From a virus, in IMG/VR virus record IMGVR_UViG_3300038552_000146, positions 1-60,124 of that record: DNA of 60,124 nucleotides; one strand, 5' to 3'. The notes under the pieces were generated by a model. The model made no database searches. It was not told where the DNA came from and worked only from the letters and a program-made list of their open reading frames with translations. This document shows positions 32,578 to 40,276 of this stretch, one piece after another. The translations under genes were made by a program, and so were the position numbers. The first letter of the stretch is position 1. Each line of letters starts with the position of its first letter.

Positions 32578-32967
32578 ATGACGTACTTCCGAGTTCAGAG
32601 CGCTGACCGTAACGTAGCCGATCTGCTCGACCCTGGGTATCAGTTCTCGCACGCCTGGTCCGGTGACTCGGCGCACGATCGAGTGGGTGTCAGCGTTTGC
32701 GACGACGTAGAAGATCTAGCGATGTATCTGGCCAGCCATCTGGGCGAAGGTATCGAGGTTCACGAAGGATCTTGGGTACTGGTCGAGCTGGAAGCTGACG
32801 TAATCCAGGGTTCTCGTCCGATCGATCCAGAATTTGAGATCTTGGTCCGTCCGACTGAAATCGTCGCCATCACGCCCGTTGGAGATGACTTCCTGGCCAT
32901 GGTGGACGAGGCCAACACTGAACTGACGGCCTGCTTCCACGACTCCACTGCTGACTTCGACGACTGA
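32578..32967 (+). CDS. Moron-type acidic protein, 129 aa
   Basis: Acidic (SCDD, DDVEDLAMYLASHLGEG, FDD end) with beta strands such as WVLVELEADVIQG. Unknown family. ATG 32578 follows the -10 by 7 nt. It ends 5 bp before the convergent MuF stop. Confidence 0.75.
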   Translation: MTYFRVQSADRNVADLLDPGYQFSHAWSGDSAHDRVGVSVCDDVEDLAMYLASHLGEGIEVHEGSWVLVELEADVIQGSRPIDPEFEILVRPTEIVAITPVGDDFLAMVDEANTELTACFHDSTADFDD

Positions 32968-32972
32968 GATCA

Positions 32973-33806
32973 TCACCCTTTGAACTGGCGATTGGACAGA
33001 TCCACCGATTCTCCCTTTTCGACCAAAAGGGGCGTGCACCTACATTGTATGACCTCTTGGGGCGGACCGGTGGGGTCGCCTGGAAACGCCAGTGGAAACC
33101 CGCCCACGATGAACGGGGAGGTGAGAGGCACCCGCTGGCCATCAGCCAGATCATGGGTCTCGCGCGTGCGTCGATCATCCGTACTGAGCCATATGCGCTC
33201 GTAGTCTGTATCAGTGTCCTCTTCAGCTATTGTGAGGAAAGCTTCAGTTCGTCCGAAATTCAGTGCGCCGATGGTCTCGGTGCGCGCGATGACCGTGGCT
33301 CGGTTCGGCCAACGCTCTGACTTGGTGGTTGACAGCACGTCGTCAACCCTGTCCCTGATCTTCGGTATGCCCTCACCCAGGTTGGCCCCAGCCGCCACCT
33401 CCCCTGCCACCAGGTCATACACCTCATCCGGAACCCGAACCAGGCGGTTATGGACCTCGGTCAGGTACCGGGTGACCGCCGGTCGCTGATCGACCGGGTA
33501 CCCCGGTCCGAAGATCTTCCGGAATGCCAGGCTCACCGCCTTGAAGACCTCACCGCGAACGATCAACTCCACCAGCTCACGCCAGCGTGGCTCTAACGAC
33601 CACACGGCGGTCAGGTCGATCGACGCGCCGGAGCGCAGCAACCGACGCTCCAGCGCCACCAGCCACTCAGACAGCGCGGCCCACACGGCGGCCCGAATGT
33701 CACGCTCCGTACTGGCTGCTTCCAGCCGCGCGTCCAATCGGGCGGGAAGCCACGGGTCCCGGCCGCGCCCGTCCCAGACCGGGCCGGTCACCAGCGGCAC
33801 CGACAC
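32973..33806 (-). CDS. MuF-like head morphogenesis protein
   Basis: 277 aa. The Ph_Mu_F pattern is clear: ARTETIGALNFGRTEAF, then WLSTDDRRTRETHDLADGQR and EVIQCRCTPLL. N-terminal 140 residues are helical. It should bind inside the portal and be packed or act in head assembly. GTG 33806; overlaps the upstream membrane protein gene by 19 bp. Confidence 0.85.
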   Translation of the reverse strand: MSVPLVTGPVWDGRGRDPWLPARLDARLEAASTERDIRAAVWAALSEWLVALERRLLRSGASIDLTAVWSLEPRWRELVELIVRGEVFKAVSLAFRKIFGPGYPVDQRPAVTRYLTEVHNRLVRVPDEVYDLVAGEVAAGANLGEGIPKIRDRVDDVLSTTKSERWPNRATVIARTETIGALNFGRTEAFLTIAEEDTDTDYERIWLSTDDRRTRETHDLADGQRVPLTSPFIVGGFPLAFPGDPTGPPQEVIQCRCTPLLVEKGESVDLSNRQFKG

Positions 33807-34153
33807 GGTTCACCCGCCGCGTGAGCTACCGCGTGCGAAGCTGGGCTATCCGTGTAGCTCGGTGACCTTTTGGGCTTCTTGATCATCTCATACCGAGGCT
33901 GGCCCTCGGGCGTGAAGGTCAGCCGGGCGTACCGCGCGCCACCGGAGCTGGCCACCTCCACCAAGATCAGGAACGGGAGCCAGAGTCCGAGGGTGATAAC
34001 CAGGAGGACCAGGTGGACCCCGGCGGAGATCCCGCTGCCCGAGCCACGCTGAACGAAGTCGGCCCCGTCCGCGCGCCGGGCGTACAGTGCCCATCCGCTA
34101 GCGATCATGAAGTGGACCTCACGAAGCAAGCGGTCATCCTGGCGGGTCATCAT
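33788..34153 (-). CDS. Membrane protein, 121 aa
   Basis: One membrane segment (VHLVLLVITLGLWLPFLILVEV), a helical N-terminus and a basic region FTPEGQPRYEMIKKPKRS after the membrane. Probably cytoplasmic-side function. ATG 34153/34150 follows GGAGG. No family recognised. Confidence 0.6.
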   Translation of the reverse strand: MMTRQDDRLLREVHFMIASGWALYARRADGADFVQRGSGSGISAGVHLVLLVITLGLWLPFLILVEVASSGGARYARLTFTPEGQPRYEMIKKPKRSPSYTDSPASHAVAHAAGEPCRCRW

Positions 34154-34185
34154 GACTGTGATGTTACCTCCCTCGCACCAGCCTG

Positions 34186-34368
34186 CTAGATGATCATTCC
34201 GAACTCTTGCGGGGCCTCGAAAGTCACGTTGTTCGGGTGGCCAGCCAGCCTAATCACCGAGTCCGGTTCACTCGCACCTTCGTAGATCCACGCGGTAAAC
34301 GCATCTTTGTCCTGCTCAGGGACTAGATACCAGTGACCATCATCATCGTTGTCGAGTAGGTACCTCAC
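34186..34368 (-). CDS. Small protein, 60 aa
   Basis: Begins RYLLDNDDDGHWYLVPEQDK: a compact acidic beta sequence. GTG 34368 overlaps the portal stop as GTGA. Unknown function. Confidence 0.65.
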   Translation of the reverse strand: MRYLLDNDDDGHWYLVPEQDKDAFTAWIYEGASEPDSVIRLAGHPNNVTFEAPQEFGMII

Positions 34369-36281
34369 GCTGCCACCATCCCTTGACCCCGGTTGGCCAC
34401 GTTGAGCGCGGCGAACAGAAGATCATCGTGGTGCCGGACACCCCGGGTCAGAAGCTCGTGGACGTACCCAGCCAGAAGATGATGAAGATCATCAGAGTTC
34501 ACGCCCAGGTCCGAAGCCACCAGGCTGACATGGTTCCAAGCCCCCTCGGTGACCTTGCGCGCCTTGTCCGGGGTGATCGGTCCCACGTGATGGTGGAGTT
34601 CGTGCCGGGGCACGTCACGCCACCGGCCGCGCCGCTCTTGCGGCGTGGTGAGCCGCCCGCCGGCCAGCTCCAGCGCGCGCATCACCATCAGCTTGGCGCT
34701 GGCATTGAACACCGCCTCAGGGGAGGGTGGAGCAGTCACCCGCGTAGCGGCCAGCTCGATCCGGCGATCCAGCGCGGCCGTGATCGCCCTGGCGGAGTCC
34801 TCGGGTTCCTCGGGATCCCCGTCGTTGGGGGGACCTTCTCCGGTCCCCTCGTCCTCGTCCGGGCCCTCCTCATCCGGGCCGGCTACAGGCGCGCGCTCCA
34901 CCTGGGGCAGGCCCAGCGATGCCTGGATAGCCGGGTCAAGGATGAGGTCCGGCTGACTCTGGACCAGCTTCAGCAGGATCTGGGCAGCACGCTCGGTGAC
35001 CGAGGGCATCTGGTCCGGGTCGAACGCACCGGCCTTCACTACCTCTTCGTCCCTGATCAGAAAACGATCATGGAGCTGTACGGCCTCATCCAGTCGGTTG
35101 GGCTTGGCAGCCAGGGCGGACGTGTCGAACGCGAACGCGAAACGCTCAGGGCCGGCCACGCCCATCGATTCCAGCGCGCGCCGGAGGAACCCCCGGGTGA
35201 GCGCGTCCGCCACCAGGCCGAGGTAACCGCGAATCCAACGGATCCCCTCGTCCGAGATCAGCCAGGCAGTCCAGTGGTTCGCATCCGAGATCCCGGTCAG
35301 AACCTCAGCCGGGATCTCAGCCATGCTGGCCACGCGACTAATCGCACGGTCCTTGAGGGGCGTGATCTCAGCGGACAGCTCAGACCAGAAGTTGACCGGC
35401 TGAACCTTGTCCAGATGCTCGATCATGTGGTCCGGCACGGTGGCCATGATCGGAACCATGCTCCGGGCATCACCCTGGTTGGTCATCGACGCGGCGGCGG
35501 CACGCTGGATGTACGCCATGAACCCAGACAAGCCCTCGGGGTCATCCTCCTGACGAGGAAAGTCGATACCTTCGGGGAGGAACATGATCCCGGCCCCGGT
35601 CAAGCGGCTGTCCAGCTCCGCGAACTCGCGCTTGGTCAGAAGCTCGATCTCCCGTAGCGGCACGATCGCGGAGCGCGTGAAGCTGTCCGCCTGGTCCGTG
35701 TCGTTCGGGTGCGGGCGCCAGCACCGGATCAGGATGTCCGTGCCGTCCCGCAGCGTGAGCTTGTCTCCACCCCGGATCTGGGGCCGCCGGACCTGGAGCT
35801 GGCCTCCTAGACGGCTGAACGCCGCGCCGGTGACCACGAACCAGGAGCCTTCAGCCGCCTCAGGCGTAGTAGCCGCGCCCTCGCCCACGATCCAACACTC
35901 CCCGCCCACAGCGAGGTCGATCCCGGCCAGACGGAGGTTGTCATCCCGCTGGCTACCGGTGCCGAGCGGGACAGCGGCCAGTCGCTTGATCCGTTCGTCC
36001 TCGGTTTCCCCCTGTTCCTCGCCTGTCTCATCTACCTCGGTCACGTAGAGTCGGGCCTGGGCCACGCTGTCACCGACCCGACCACCCAGCTTGTGCAGCT
36101 CACCGACGATGTCGTAGAGCCGCCACGCCTCGGTCTGCCAGTCCCGGTTACCGAACTTCCAGGTGCGCCAGGAGGAACCCCCGCCAAGATCCACAATCGC
36201 CGTCGCACCGGCGAGTGCGACGCGGCGATCCACCTCGCGGGTACCGAGTGGATCAGGATTACGCGGACGACGGAGGGCCAC
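34365..36281 (-). CDS. Portal protein
   Basis: 638 aa. Size and sequence fit actinophage portals: LLTKREFAELDSRLTG, EHLDKVQPVNFWSELS, AEIPAEVLTGISDANHW and WIRGYLGLVADALTRGFLRR are recognisable portal stretches. Residues 480-510 are an acidic/Gly linker (EEGPDEDEGTGEG) and the last 100 residues form an alpha-helical tail not needed for the core. GTG 36281 follows GGGGAGG. Confidence 0.85.
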   Translation of the reverse strand: MALRRPRNPDPLGTREVDRRVALAGATAIVDLGGGSSWRTWKFGNRDWQTEAWRLYDIVGELHKLGGRVGDSVAQARLYVTEVDETGEEQGETEDERIKRLAAVPLGTGSQRDDNLRLAGIDLAVGGECWIVGEGAATTPEAAEGSWFVVTGAAFSRLGGQLQVRRPQIRGGDKLTLRDGTDILIRCWRPHPNDTDQADSFTRSAIVPLREIELLTKREFAELDSRLTGAGIMFLPEGIDFPRQEDDPEGLSGFMAYIQRAAAASMTNQGDARSMVPIMATVPDHMIEHLDKVQPVNFWSELSAEITPLKDRAISRVASMAEIPAEVLTGISDANHWTAWLISDEGIRWIRGYLGLVADALTRGFLRRALESMGVAGPERFAFAFDTSALAAKPNRLDEAVQLHDRFLIRDEEVVKAGAFDPDQMPSVTERAAQILLKLVQSQPDLILDPAIQASLGLPQVERAPVAGPDEEGPDEDEGTGEGPPNDGDPEEPEDSARAITAALDRRIELAATRVTAPPSPEAVFNASAKLMVMRALELAGGRLTTPQERRGRWRDVPRHELHHHVGPITPDKARKVTEGAWNHVSLVASDLGVNSDDLHHLLAGYVHELLTRGVRHHDDLLFAALNVANRGQGMVAA

Positions 36282-36284
36282 GGA

Positions 36285-36431
36285 CTACCTCCCCGGCTTC
36301 ATAATGCGCAAGCGCCAACGACCGAGCGCGATGAACAGGGGGTCATGATCGCGCCAGAGTAGTTTGCGGCGCGATTTTGGTGAGCGCCACAACCCAGTCT
36401 CTCGCGTCGCCCCGATGAACGGCACGCTCAC
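36285..36431 (-). CDS. Small basic protein, 48 aa, between membrane protein and portal
   Basis: GTG 36431 overlaps the upstream TGA; stop TAG lies just before the portal start. Sequence is Arg/Trp-rich (LWRSPKSRRKLLWRDHDP). Too short to classify; coding is inferred from coupling and placement. Confidence 0.55.
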   Translation of the reverse strand: MSVPFIGATRETGLWRSPKSRRKLLWRDHDPLFIALGRWRLRIMKPGR

Positions 36432-36739
36432 CTCCCGAGATTCGAGACCATGCCGGCGAACTGGCTAAGGGCCAACATCAGCGCCGGGATCAGCATGACG
36501 GGTGAGTCCCCCCAGGCCCAGACCAGGGGAGCGGCGAGGACCGATACCCACACCCCGGCGCACCAGGAGCATGTGATCAGCTCAGCCAGGTACGCGCCCA
36601 ACGTCTTGGGTCTGTCGTCCAGCCACAGGACGATCGCGTTCCGGGCATCCTCCGAGATGGAATCCGTGGTGATGAGTCCGGTCACGCGCGCCACGGCGAG
36701 CGCGTAGATCAGGAGCTGGAGTGCGACCGGGATCGTCAT
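36428..36739 (-). CDS. DUF1360-like membrane protein, 103 aa
   Basis: Two to three membrane segments (VALQLLIYALAVARVTGLI; VSVLAAPLVWAWGDSP) around ELITCSWCAGVWVS, the DUF1360 signature. Start ATG 36739 lies 7 nt after TACGAT, a candidate leaderless start. Role unknown; possibly membrane-associated during infection. Confidence 0.7.
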   Translation of the reverse strand: MTIPVALQLLIYALAVARVTGLITTDSISEDARNAIVLWLDDRPKTLGAYLAELITCSWCAGVWVSVLAAPLVWAWGDSPVMLIPALMLALSQFAGMVSNLGR

Positions 36740-36812
36740 GTGGACCATCGTACGGCCACAAGAGGGCATCTCGGCTCAACCGTCCCGGCTCTCCCGGCCC
36801 GACACTTCACAG

Positions 36813-37091
36813 TCATACGACCCAGGCCACGATCTGATGGCCCCGCCCACGGTATCCCCGTCCAGCTCCACCCACGGTCATCTTGACCCGTTTCATCCCC
36901 AGCCTGGCGAACGCCTGACCGAGCGCTACCGGATGGCCCGGCTCTCGGCCCGCCTCACGCGCCACGTCAGCGTACCGCTTATAGAGATCACCGGCCGCGT
37001 ATCGCGCGCCACGGTAAAGCCCGTTCAAGGTCGCCCGGACATCCTCATCCAGAACCGCGCCGTACCCGCCCACAGGTTCAATATCCTTCAT
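36813..37091 (-). CDS. Winged-helix-like protein, 92 aa
   Basis: Ends with LGQAFARLGMKRVKMTVGG, GRGYRGRGHQIVAWV, a winged-helix pattern like those at the end of phage primases. The start, ATG 37091, lies 7 nt after TAGAGT. It may bind the adjacent repeat-rich noncoding region, by position only. Confidence 0.6.
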   Translation of the reverse strand: MKDIEPVGGYGAVLDEDVRATLNGLYRGARYAAGDLYKRYADVAREAGREPGHPVALGQAFARLGMKRVKMTVGGAGRGYRGRGHQIVAWVV

Positions 37092-37143
37092 GACCCCTAC
37101 TCTACCCTGTGGACCCCCAGCCCCCTTGACCCCAAGCATCACC

Positions 37144-37280
37144 GGGGGAGGTGGGGGGACATAGGGGACCCCCCACCCACCCCTCCTTTACGCGCGTGTC
37201 ACGCACGTGCGCGCAAAGAGAAGGGGTTTTCTCTAACGCGCATAGAGGTGGGGGGTCCCCTATGTCCCCCCACCTCCCCC
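37144..37280. repeat. Element A: 32-bp perfect inverted repeat
   Basis: Arms 37144-37175 and 37249-37280 are perfectly complementary over 32 bp around a 73-nt centre with CpG-rich alternating sequence and agaaggggttttc. It resembles element B near 9 kb. Confidence 0.9.
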
Positions 37281-37337
37281 CATGATTTGGGACAAAACGA
37301 CTTGCCGTGATTATGGTGCGCCTGTGAGGTGACACCC

Positions 37338-37500
37338 GGTTCAAGACCTAACCCCCTAACAGTTGTTGAGCGGTGAAGGTGGGGGCTTCGCCGAAGAATC
37401 GAAGGTGAAGGTGGGGGCTTCGCCGAAGAATCGAAGGTGAAGGTGGGGGCTTCGCCGAAGAATCGAAGGTTCAAGACCTAACCCTCTAGTAGAGGTTGAG
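37338..37500. repeat. 33-bp direct repeats flanking the iterons
   Basis: ggttcaagacctaaccc begins both copies (37338-37370, 37468-37500) and gttgag ends them. The three 32-bp repeats lie exactly between. Confidence 0.85.
37372..37467. repeat. Three tandem 32-bp repeats (iteron-like)
   Basis: Starts at 37372, 37404, 37436; each copy is ggtgaaggtgggggcttcgc followed by cgaagaatcgaa, and includes the small palindrome cttcgccgaag. Spacing is exact. Confidence 0.95.
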
Positions 37501-37518
37501 ACTTTTACCGGTAAAGAA

Positions 37519-37575
37519 GGCGCGGTCCGCCTGGTGTCCGGGACATCTGTCCCTTGACCTCAGGCGGACCGCGCC
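37519..37575 (-). terminator. Hairpin terminator
   Basis: 15-bp stem ggcgcggtccgcctg / caggcggaccgcgcc with a 27-nt loop; terminates the HNH unit. Confidence 0.8.
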
Positions 37576-37581
37576 ATCGAG

Positions 37582-37689
37582 TTACCTCAGCGCGCATCCC
37601 AACGCGCACGCCAGCACCGGCAGGACGACCACCAGCCAGAGCAGGCAGCAGGCCACGACGACCGGCGCCCATCTACGGTCCCGCCTCAT
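37582..37689 (-). CDS. Tiny membrane protein, 35 aa
   Basis: RRDRRW then one membrane helix (VVVACCLLWLVVVLPVLAC). ATG 37689 overlaps the HNH stop. Micro-protein of unknown role. Confidence 0.65.
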   Translation of the reverse strand: MRRDRRWAPVVVACCLLWLVVVLPVLACALGCALR

Positions 37690-38183
37690 GATCCCTTCCT
37701 CCTCTTGGTAGCGCCGGTGGAGCTATTACACCTGGCGCACGCAGGTCTTATATTCGACCGTCGATATGTGCCGCCCTGGCACCCGGGAATGATCCGGTCC
37801 ACGGTGACCGTGTCGACCGTCAGGAGCTTGCCGCACCGGTAGCACCGACACGCTGGTTGTCCCCGTCCGGCCACGGTGTCCAGATGGATCTCCGTTCCGT
37901 TGCCGAGCCGGACCACCAGCACATCTAGGTCGGCTCGGAACGTATCCACCAGCCACGCCCGGCGGCGTTCGCGGTCCGCGCTGCTCCCCCGGGTGTTGCC
38001 GTTGGTCGTACCGCGCCGAGCGAGCGAACGTTTTGCCAGCTCAGGGGACGTGACCTCAGTCCCCTCGGTAAGGGGGAGGGTCAGAGCCCGCTCGTTACTG
38101 TCGCCGGTTATGATCGGTGGAGCGCCCATGATTTCGTTCACCTTGCGCTGGAGCGCGCTCGGGTCTGGGAAGCCCATCATCAC
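37686..38183 (-). CDS. HNH endonuclease
   Basis: 165 aa. CYRCGKLL, VDRIIPGCQGG and SNIRPACARCNSSTG give the zinc-bound HNH fold (two CxxC, catalytic His replaced by the typical D-R-I-P-G H-N region, GGxxxxSN). Basic N-terminal half probably binds DNA. Such enzymes often aid terminase in packaging, but it lies 6 kb from the terminase, so homing or nicking are alternatives. It overlaps the CxxC gene by 4 bp. Confidence 0.75.
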   Translation of the reverse strand: MMMGFPDPSALQRKVNEIMGAPPIITGDSNERALTLPLTEGTEVTSPELAKRSLARRGTTNGNTRGSSADRERRRAWLVDTFRADLDVLVVRLGNGTEIHLDTVAGRGQPACRCYRCGKLLTVDTVTVDRIIPGCQGGTYRRSNIRPACARCNSSTGATKRRKGS

Positions 38184-38413
38184 TGACTCTCCAGGAAGCG
38201 CGGTGTGTTCTTGGCGGTCTTGCGGCCCTTACCTCGCGGCATGTTCTTGGTCCGTCCGGCGTGCCAAGAGCCACACTGGTTACAGAAGTAGGTGTTCGAT
38301 CGGGAAGGCTGCCAGATTCCGATCCGGATCAGCTTCCTGCGGTGTTCCTCGGCGTCGCCCTGAGTGGGGTGCCGTTTCTTCCGGCCGCACTTAGCCAGGT
38401 ACCCGGCGCTCAT
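38180..38413 (-). CDS. Small basic zinc-finger-like protein, 77 aa
   Basis: CNQCGSWHAGRTKN contains a CxxC with nearby His, and the flanks are Lys/Arg-rich (KCGRKKRHPTQGDAEEHRRKL). ATG 38413 follows GGGGAG. It precedes the HNH gene with a 4-bp overlap; maybe a nucleic-acid-binding partner. Confidence 0.7.
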   Translation of the reverse strand: MSAGYLAKCGRKKRHPTQGDAEEHRRKLIRIGIWQPSRSNTYFCNQCGSWHAGRTKNMPRGKGRKTAKNTPRFLESQ

Positions 38414-38514
38414 CCCCAGATCACTCCCCACACGATCACGATCGCGTCCAGAACCACCAGAACGGCGATCACCGGCCAGGTCGCGCGTAGCGCGTCGATC
38501 AGGCGCCTCATCAT
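38410..38514 (-). CDS. Tiny membrane protein, 34 aa
   Basis: RRLIDALRATW then a hydrophobic helix VIAVLVVLDAIVIVW. The stop overlaps the next start as ATGA. GAGAGAGGA precedes the start. Role unknown. Confidence 0.65.
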   Translation of the reverse strand: MMRRLIDALRATWPVIAVLVVLDAIVIVWGVIWG

Positions 38515-38539
38515 CTGTTCCCGTCCTCTCTCCTCATGC

Positions 38540-38572
38540 GAGGACCTCCGGAGCATCGCCCCGGAGGTCCTC
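38540..38572 (-). terminator. Hairpin terminator
   Basis: 12-bp stem gaggacctccgg / ccggaggtcctc downstream of the 62-aa gene. Confidence 0.85.
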
Positions 38573-38579
38573 ACCGTGA

Positions 38580-38768
38580 TCAGATCTCGTTGTCCTGAAC
38601 GATCATCCAGAAGGTGTCGTGGTCCACGTCGTTGAAGTCGTACCGGGTCTTGGCCACCTCATTGAGCTGATCCACGATGGTGTCCACGTCGTACTCAGAT
38701 GCGTCAGTGACGCCGGAGTTCTCGATGCAGTGGGTGACGAACTGCTCCGCGTCGGTCCTGGTGTTCAT
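38580..38768 (-). CDS. Small acidic protein, 62 aa
   Basis: Sequence such as DAEQFVTHCIENSGVTDAS and NDVDHDTFWMIVQDNEI; unknown family. AGAAGGAGG precedes ATG 38768. An in-frame GTG at 38807, 7 nt after the -10 box, could give a leaderless longer form beginning MRGSGP. Confidence 0.7.
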   Translation of the reverse strand: MNTRTDAEQFVTHCIENSGVTDASEYDVDTIVDQLNEVAKTRYDFNDVDHDTFWMIVQDNEI

Positions 38769-38814
38769 CCCGGTCCTCCTTCTTGGTCGGGGGCCGCTCC
38801 CCCTCACAAGGAAT

Positions 38815-38843
38815 ACATTACCGTCATGACTTCAAAGTGTCAA
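38815..38843 (-). promoter_or_regulatory. Phage consensus promoter
   Basis: TTGACA, CTTTGAAGTCATGACGG, TAATGT. Leader with ggggg/ccccc hairpin and GTG at +7. Confidence 0.9.
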
Positions 38844-39520
38844 CCTTGAGGCGTGATTATCTGGGTGTCCTCCTCACCCTGGTCCCGGGGAGGCAAGGGG
38901 ACCCCCACCCGGCCCGTGCCGGAGGGCCGGACCGCCCTCCAGGGCCGCTCGGGATCGGCCACATACCCCAGAGGTCCCAACCAGGTCTCCGGCAGTTGGT
39001 CCGCCGCGCGGGTCACCGTCTCCTGGGGGGCCACCCATCCTTGACGCTGGTGGTCGTACACCCACCCCCGACTTTCCGTGGGCGCGTACCCGTTCGGGTC
39101 CAGCTCCTCATCCAGGTACCTGGTCACAGACTCGTCTACGGCCCGCCCAACCGGGTCGTACTCCGGCGGGTACATCGGTGGCACGACCGGCGGGTGGTCG
39201 GCGTATCGGTCCGATCCCGATGCACCCGCCAGGCCTCGACGCTCCGCCTCCTGGAGGTCAGCGAGACGGCGTAGCGCCTCATCCACCTCCCGCTCAGCGA
39301 GATCGAGCCAGACGCGCTCCACCGTTCTGTTCGCCGTGAACTGCATGGTGAACCCGATCAGCACCATGCCCATCAGACCGCCCACCAGTTCACGGACGGT
39401 CATCCCGGGCCCACCGATCACGTAGAGCGTGCCCAACATGCTGCCCGCCATCATCAGCACTCCGGCCACGATCGAGCCTTTCGTGGGTCCCTCCTGTGTA
39501 CGCTGGATGTGTCGGCTCAC
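38840..39520 (-). CDS. Membrane protein, 226 aa
   Basis: Two membrane helices (VAGVLMMAGSMLGTLYVIGG; LVGGLMGMVLIGFTMQFTA), a helical acidic region, then a long extended, Pro/Arg-rich tail. GTG 39520 follows GGAAGGGAGGG. No family recognised; a signalling or exclusion function is only a guess. Confidence 0.6.
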   Translation of the reverse strand: MSRHIQRTQEGPTKGSIVAGVLMMAGSMLGTLYVIGGPGMTVRELVGGLMGMVLIGFTMQFTANRTVERVWLDLAEREVDEALRRLADLQEAERRGLAGASGSDRYADHPPVVPPMYPPEYDPVGRAVDESVTRYLDEELDPNGYAPTESRGWVYDHQRQGWVAPQETVTRAADQLPETWLGPLGYVADPERPWRAVRPSGTGRVGVPLPPRDQGEEDTQIITPQG

Positions 39521-39548
39521 GCCGCACCCTCCCTTCCTGTTCGGTCGC

Positions 39549-39577
39549 GGTCCGGTCTCGACAGGAGACCGGACCGT
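39549..39577 (-). terminator. Hairpin terminator
   Basis: 12-bp stem cggtccggtctc / gagaccggaccg, loop gacag. Confidence 0.85.
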
Positions 39578-39587
39578 TGATCGTTGG

Positions 39588-39809
39588 TCACAGCGAGAAC
39601 AACTCGTTCATCCGCCGGTCCGACTCACACTGGCGTGCGATCGTGCCGGCACGGGTCAGCCCGCCACCGTCCCCGATCAGTCCGGCGGTCCTCAGCTCGC
39701 CCCAGACTCCGCCCGTCGCCGGGACTACCGCGCCCTGACGGTTGGTGCCGGTGTCGATCAGCGCGCGCAGCGCGGCGTGACTCAGTTCGGTGATTATGGT
39801 GTTGCCCAT
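39588..39809 (-). CDS. Small protein, 73 aa
   Basis: Residues 1-40 are helical (ITELSHAALRALIDTG), then WGELRTAGLIGDGGGLTRAG and a C-terminal charged helix: a winged-helix look, common in phage regulators. ATG 39809 follows GGGGAGGG. Divergent from the 112-aa gene; they share one operator region. Confidence 0.65.
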   Translation of the reverse strand: MGNTIITELSHAALRALIDTGTNRQGAVVPATGGVWGELRTAGLIGDGGGLTRAGTIARQCESDRRMNELFSL

Positions 39810-39840
39810 CGTTGACCCTCCCCGGATCGGTGTCTCCGGG

Positions 39841-39874
39841 TTGTACGTTACCGGCATGACTGCTAGGTTTGCAA
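39841..39874. promoter_or_regulatory. Divergent double promoter
   Basis: Minus strand: TTGCAA, 18-bp spacer, TAACGT. Plus strand: GTTGTA, GCATGACTG, CTAGGT. The central CAGTCATG sequence is shared, so the site seems able to face both ways. Confidence 0.6.
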
Positions 39875-39912
39875 TAGCCCCGGCGGACAGATCGGGGAGG
39901 ACGGGAGAAGAC

Positions 39913-40251
39913 ATGCGAGCATTGGTCAGGCGTGACACGACCGAGCGGATCATCACGCTGGACTTGTCTGGTACGCCGGATGTGGACGTCGCGGAGAACT
40001 GGCACCGTCAGACCCGGCTGATCCGGCCGAACTCCGTGACCATCCGCTTGAGAGACGCGGAGGTCTATGAGGTCACGGCCATCGGCCCGATCACGCGCAA
40101 GGACGGCAGCCCCGGCGACCGGTACGGGAGCATGTCCTGGCGCGCCGGACGCCGTGAACAACGCACACTGGATGGCGCGCCGGACTGGATCCACACGCTG
40201 GTTCGTTACGCCCTCACGGGCGCCACGAACTGGGACCAGCCCGCAGATTGA
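39913..40251 (+). CDS. Phage protein of unknown function, 112 aa
   Basis: Two-domain look: VRRDTTERIITLDLSGTPDV, then WIHTLVRYALTGATNWDQP. ATG 39913 follows GGGAGGAC. TTGACA of the next promoter overlaps the stop region. Unknown family. Confidence 0.65.
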   Translation: MRALVRRDTTERIITLDLSGTPDVDVAENWHRQTRLIRPNSVTIRLRDAEVYEVTAIGPITRKDGSPGDRYGSMSWRAGRREQRTLDGAPDWIHTLVRYALTGATNWDQPAD

Positions 40252-40276
40252 CACCTAACAGTCGGTGCTGTAAAGT
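40248..40276 (+). promoter_or_regulatory. Phage consensus promoter
   Basis: TTGACA, CCTAACAGTCGGTGCTG, TAAAGT. Leader contains the palindrome ggaggtacctcc. Confidence 0.85.

Larger units (their letters stand above)
37092..37518. other. Repeat-rich noncoding region
   Basis: No gene seen. It contains, in order, element A (37144-37280), a 33-bp direct repeat pair (37338-37370 and 37468-37500), three 32-bp tandem repeats (37372-37467) and a 12-bp palindrome TTTACCGGTAAA (37504-37515). Candidate origin or regulatory locus. Confidence 0.8.

Noticed and set aside
36797-36826. Additional consensus promoter (CGACAC, TTCACAGTCAT)
   Set aside because: The -10 hexamer is lost and it lies over a gene end; at most a relic.
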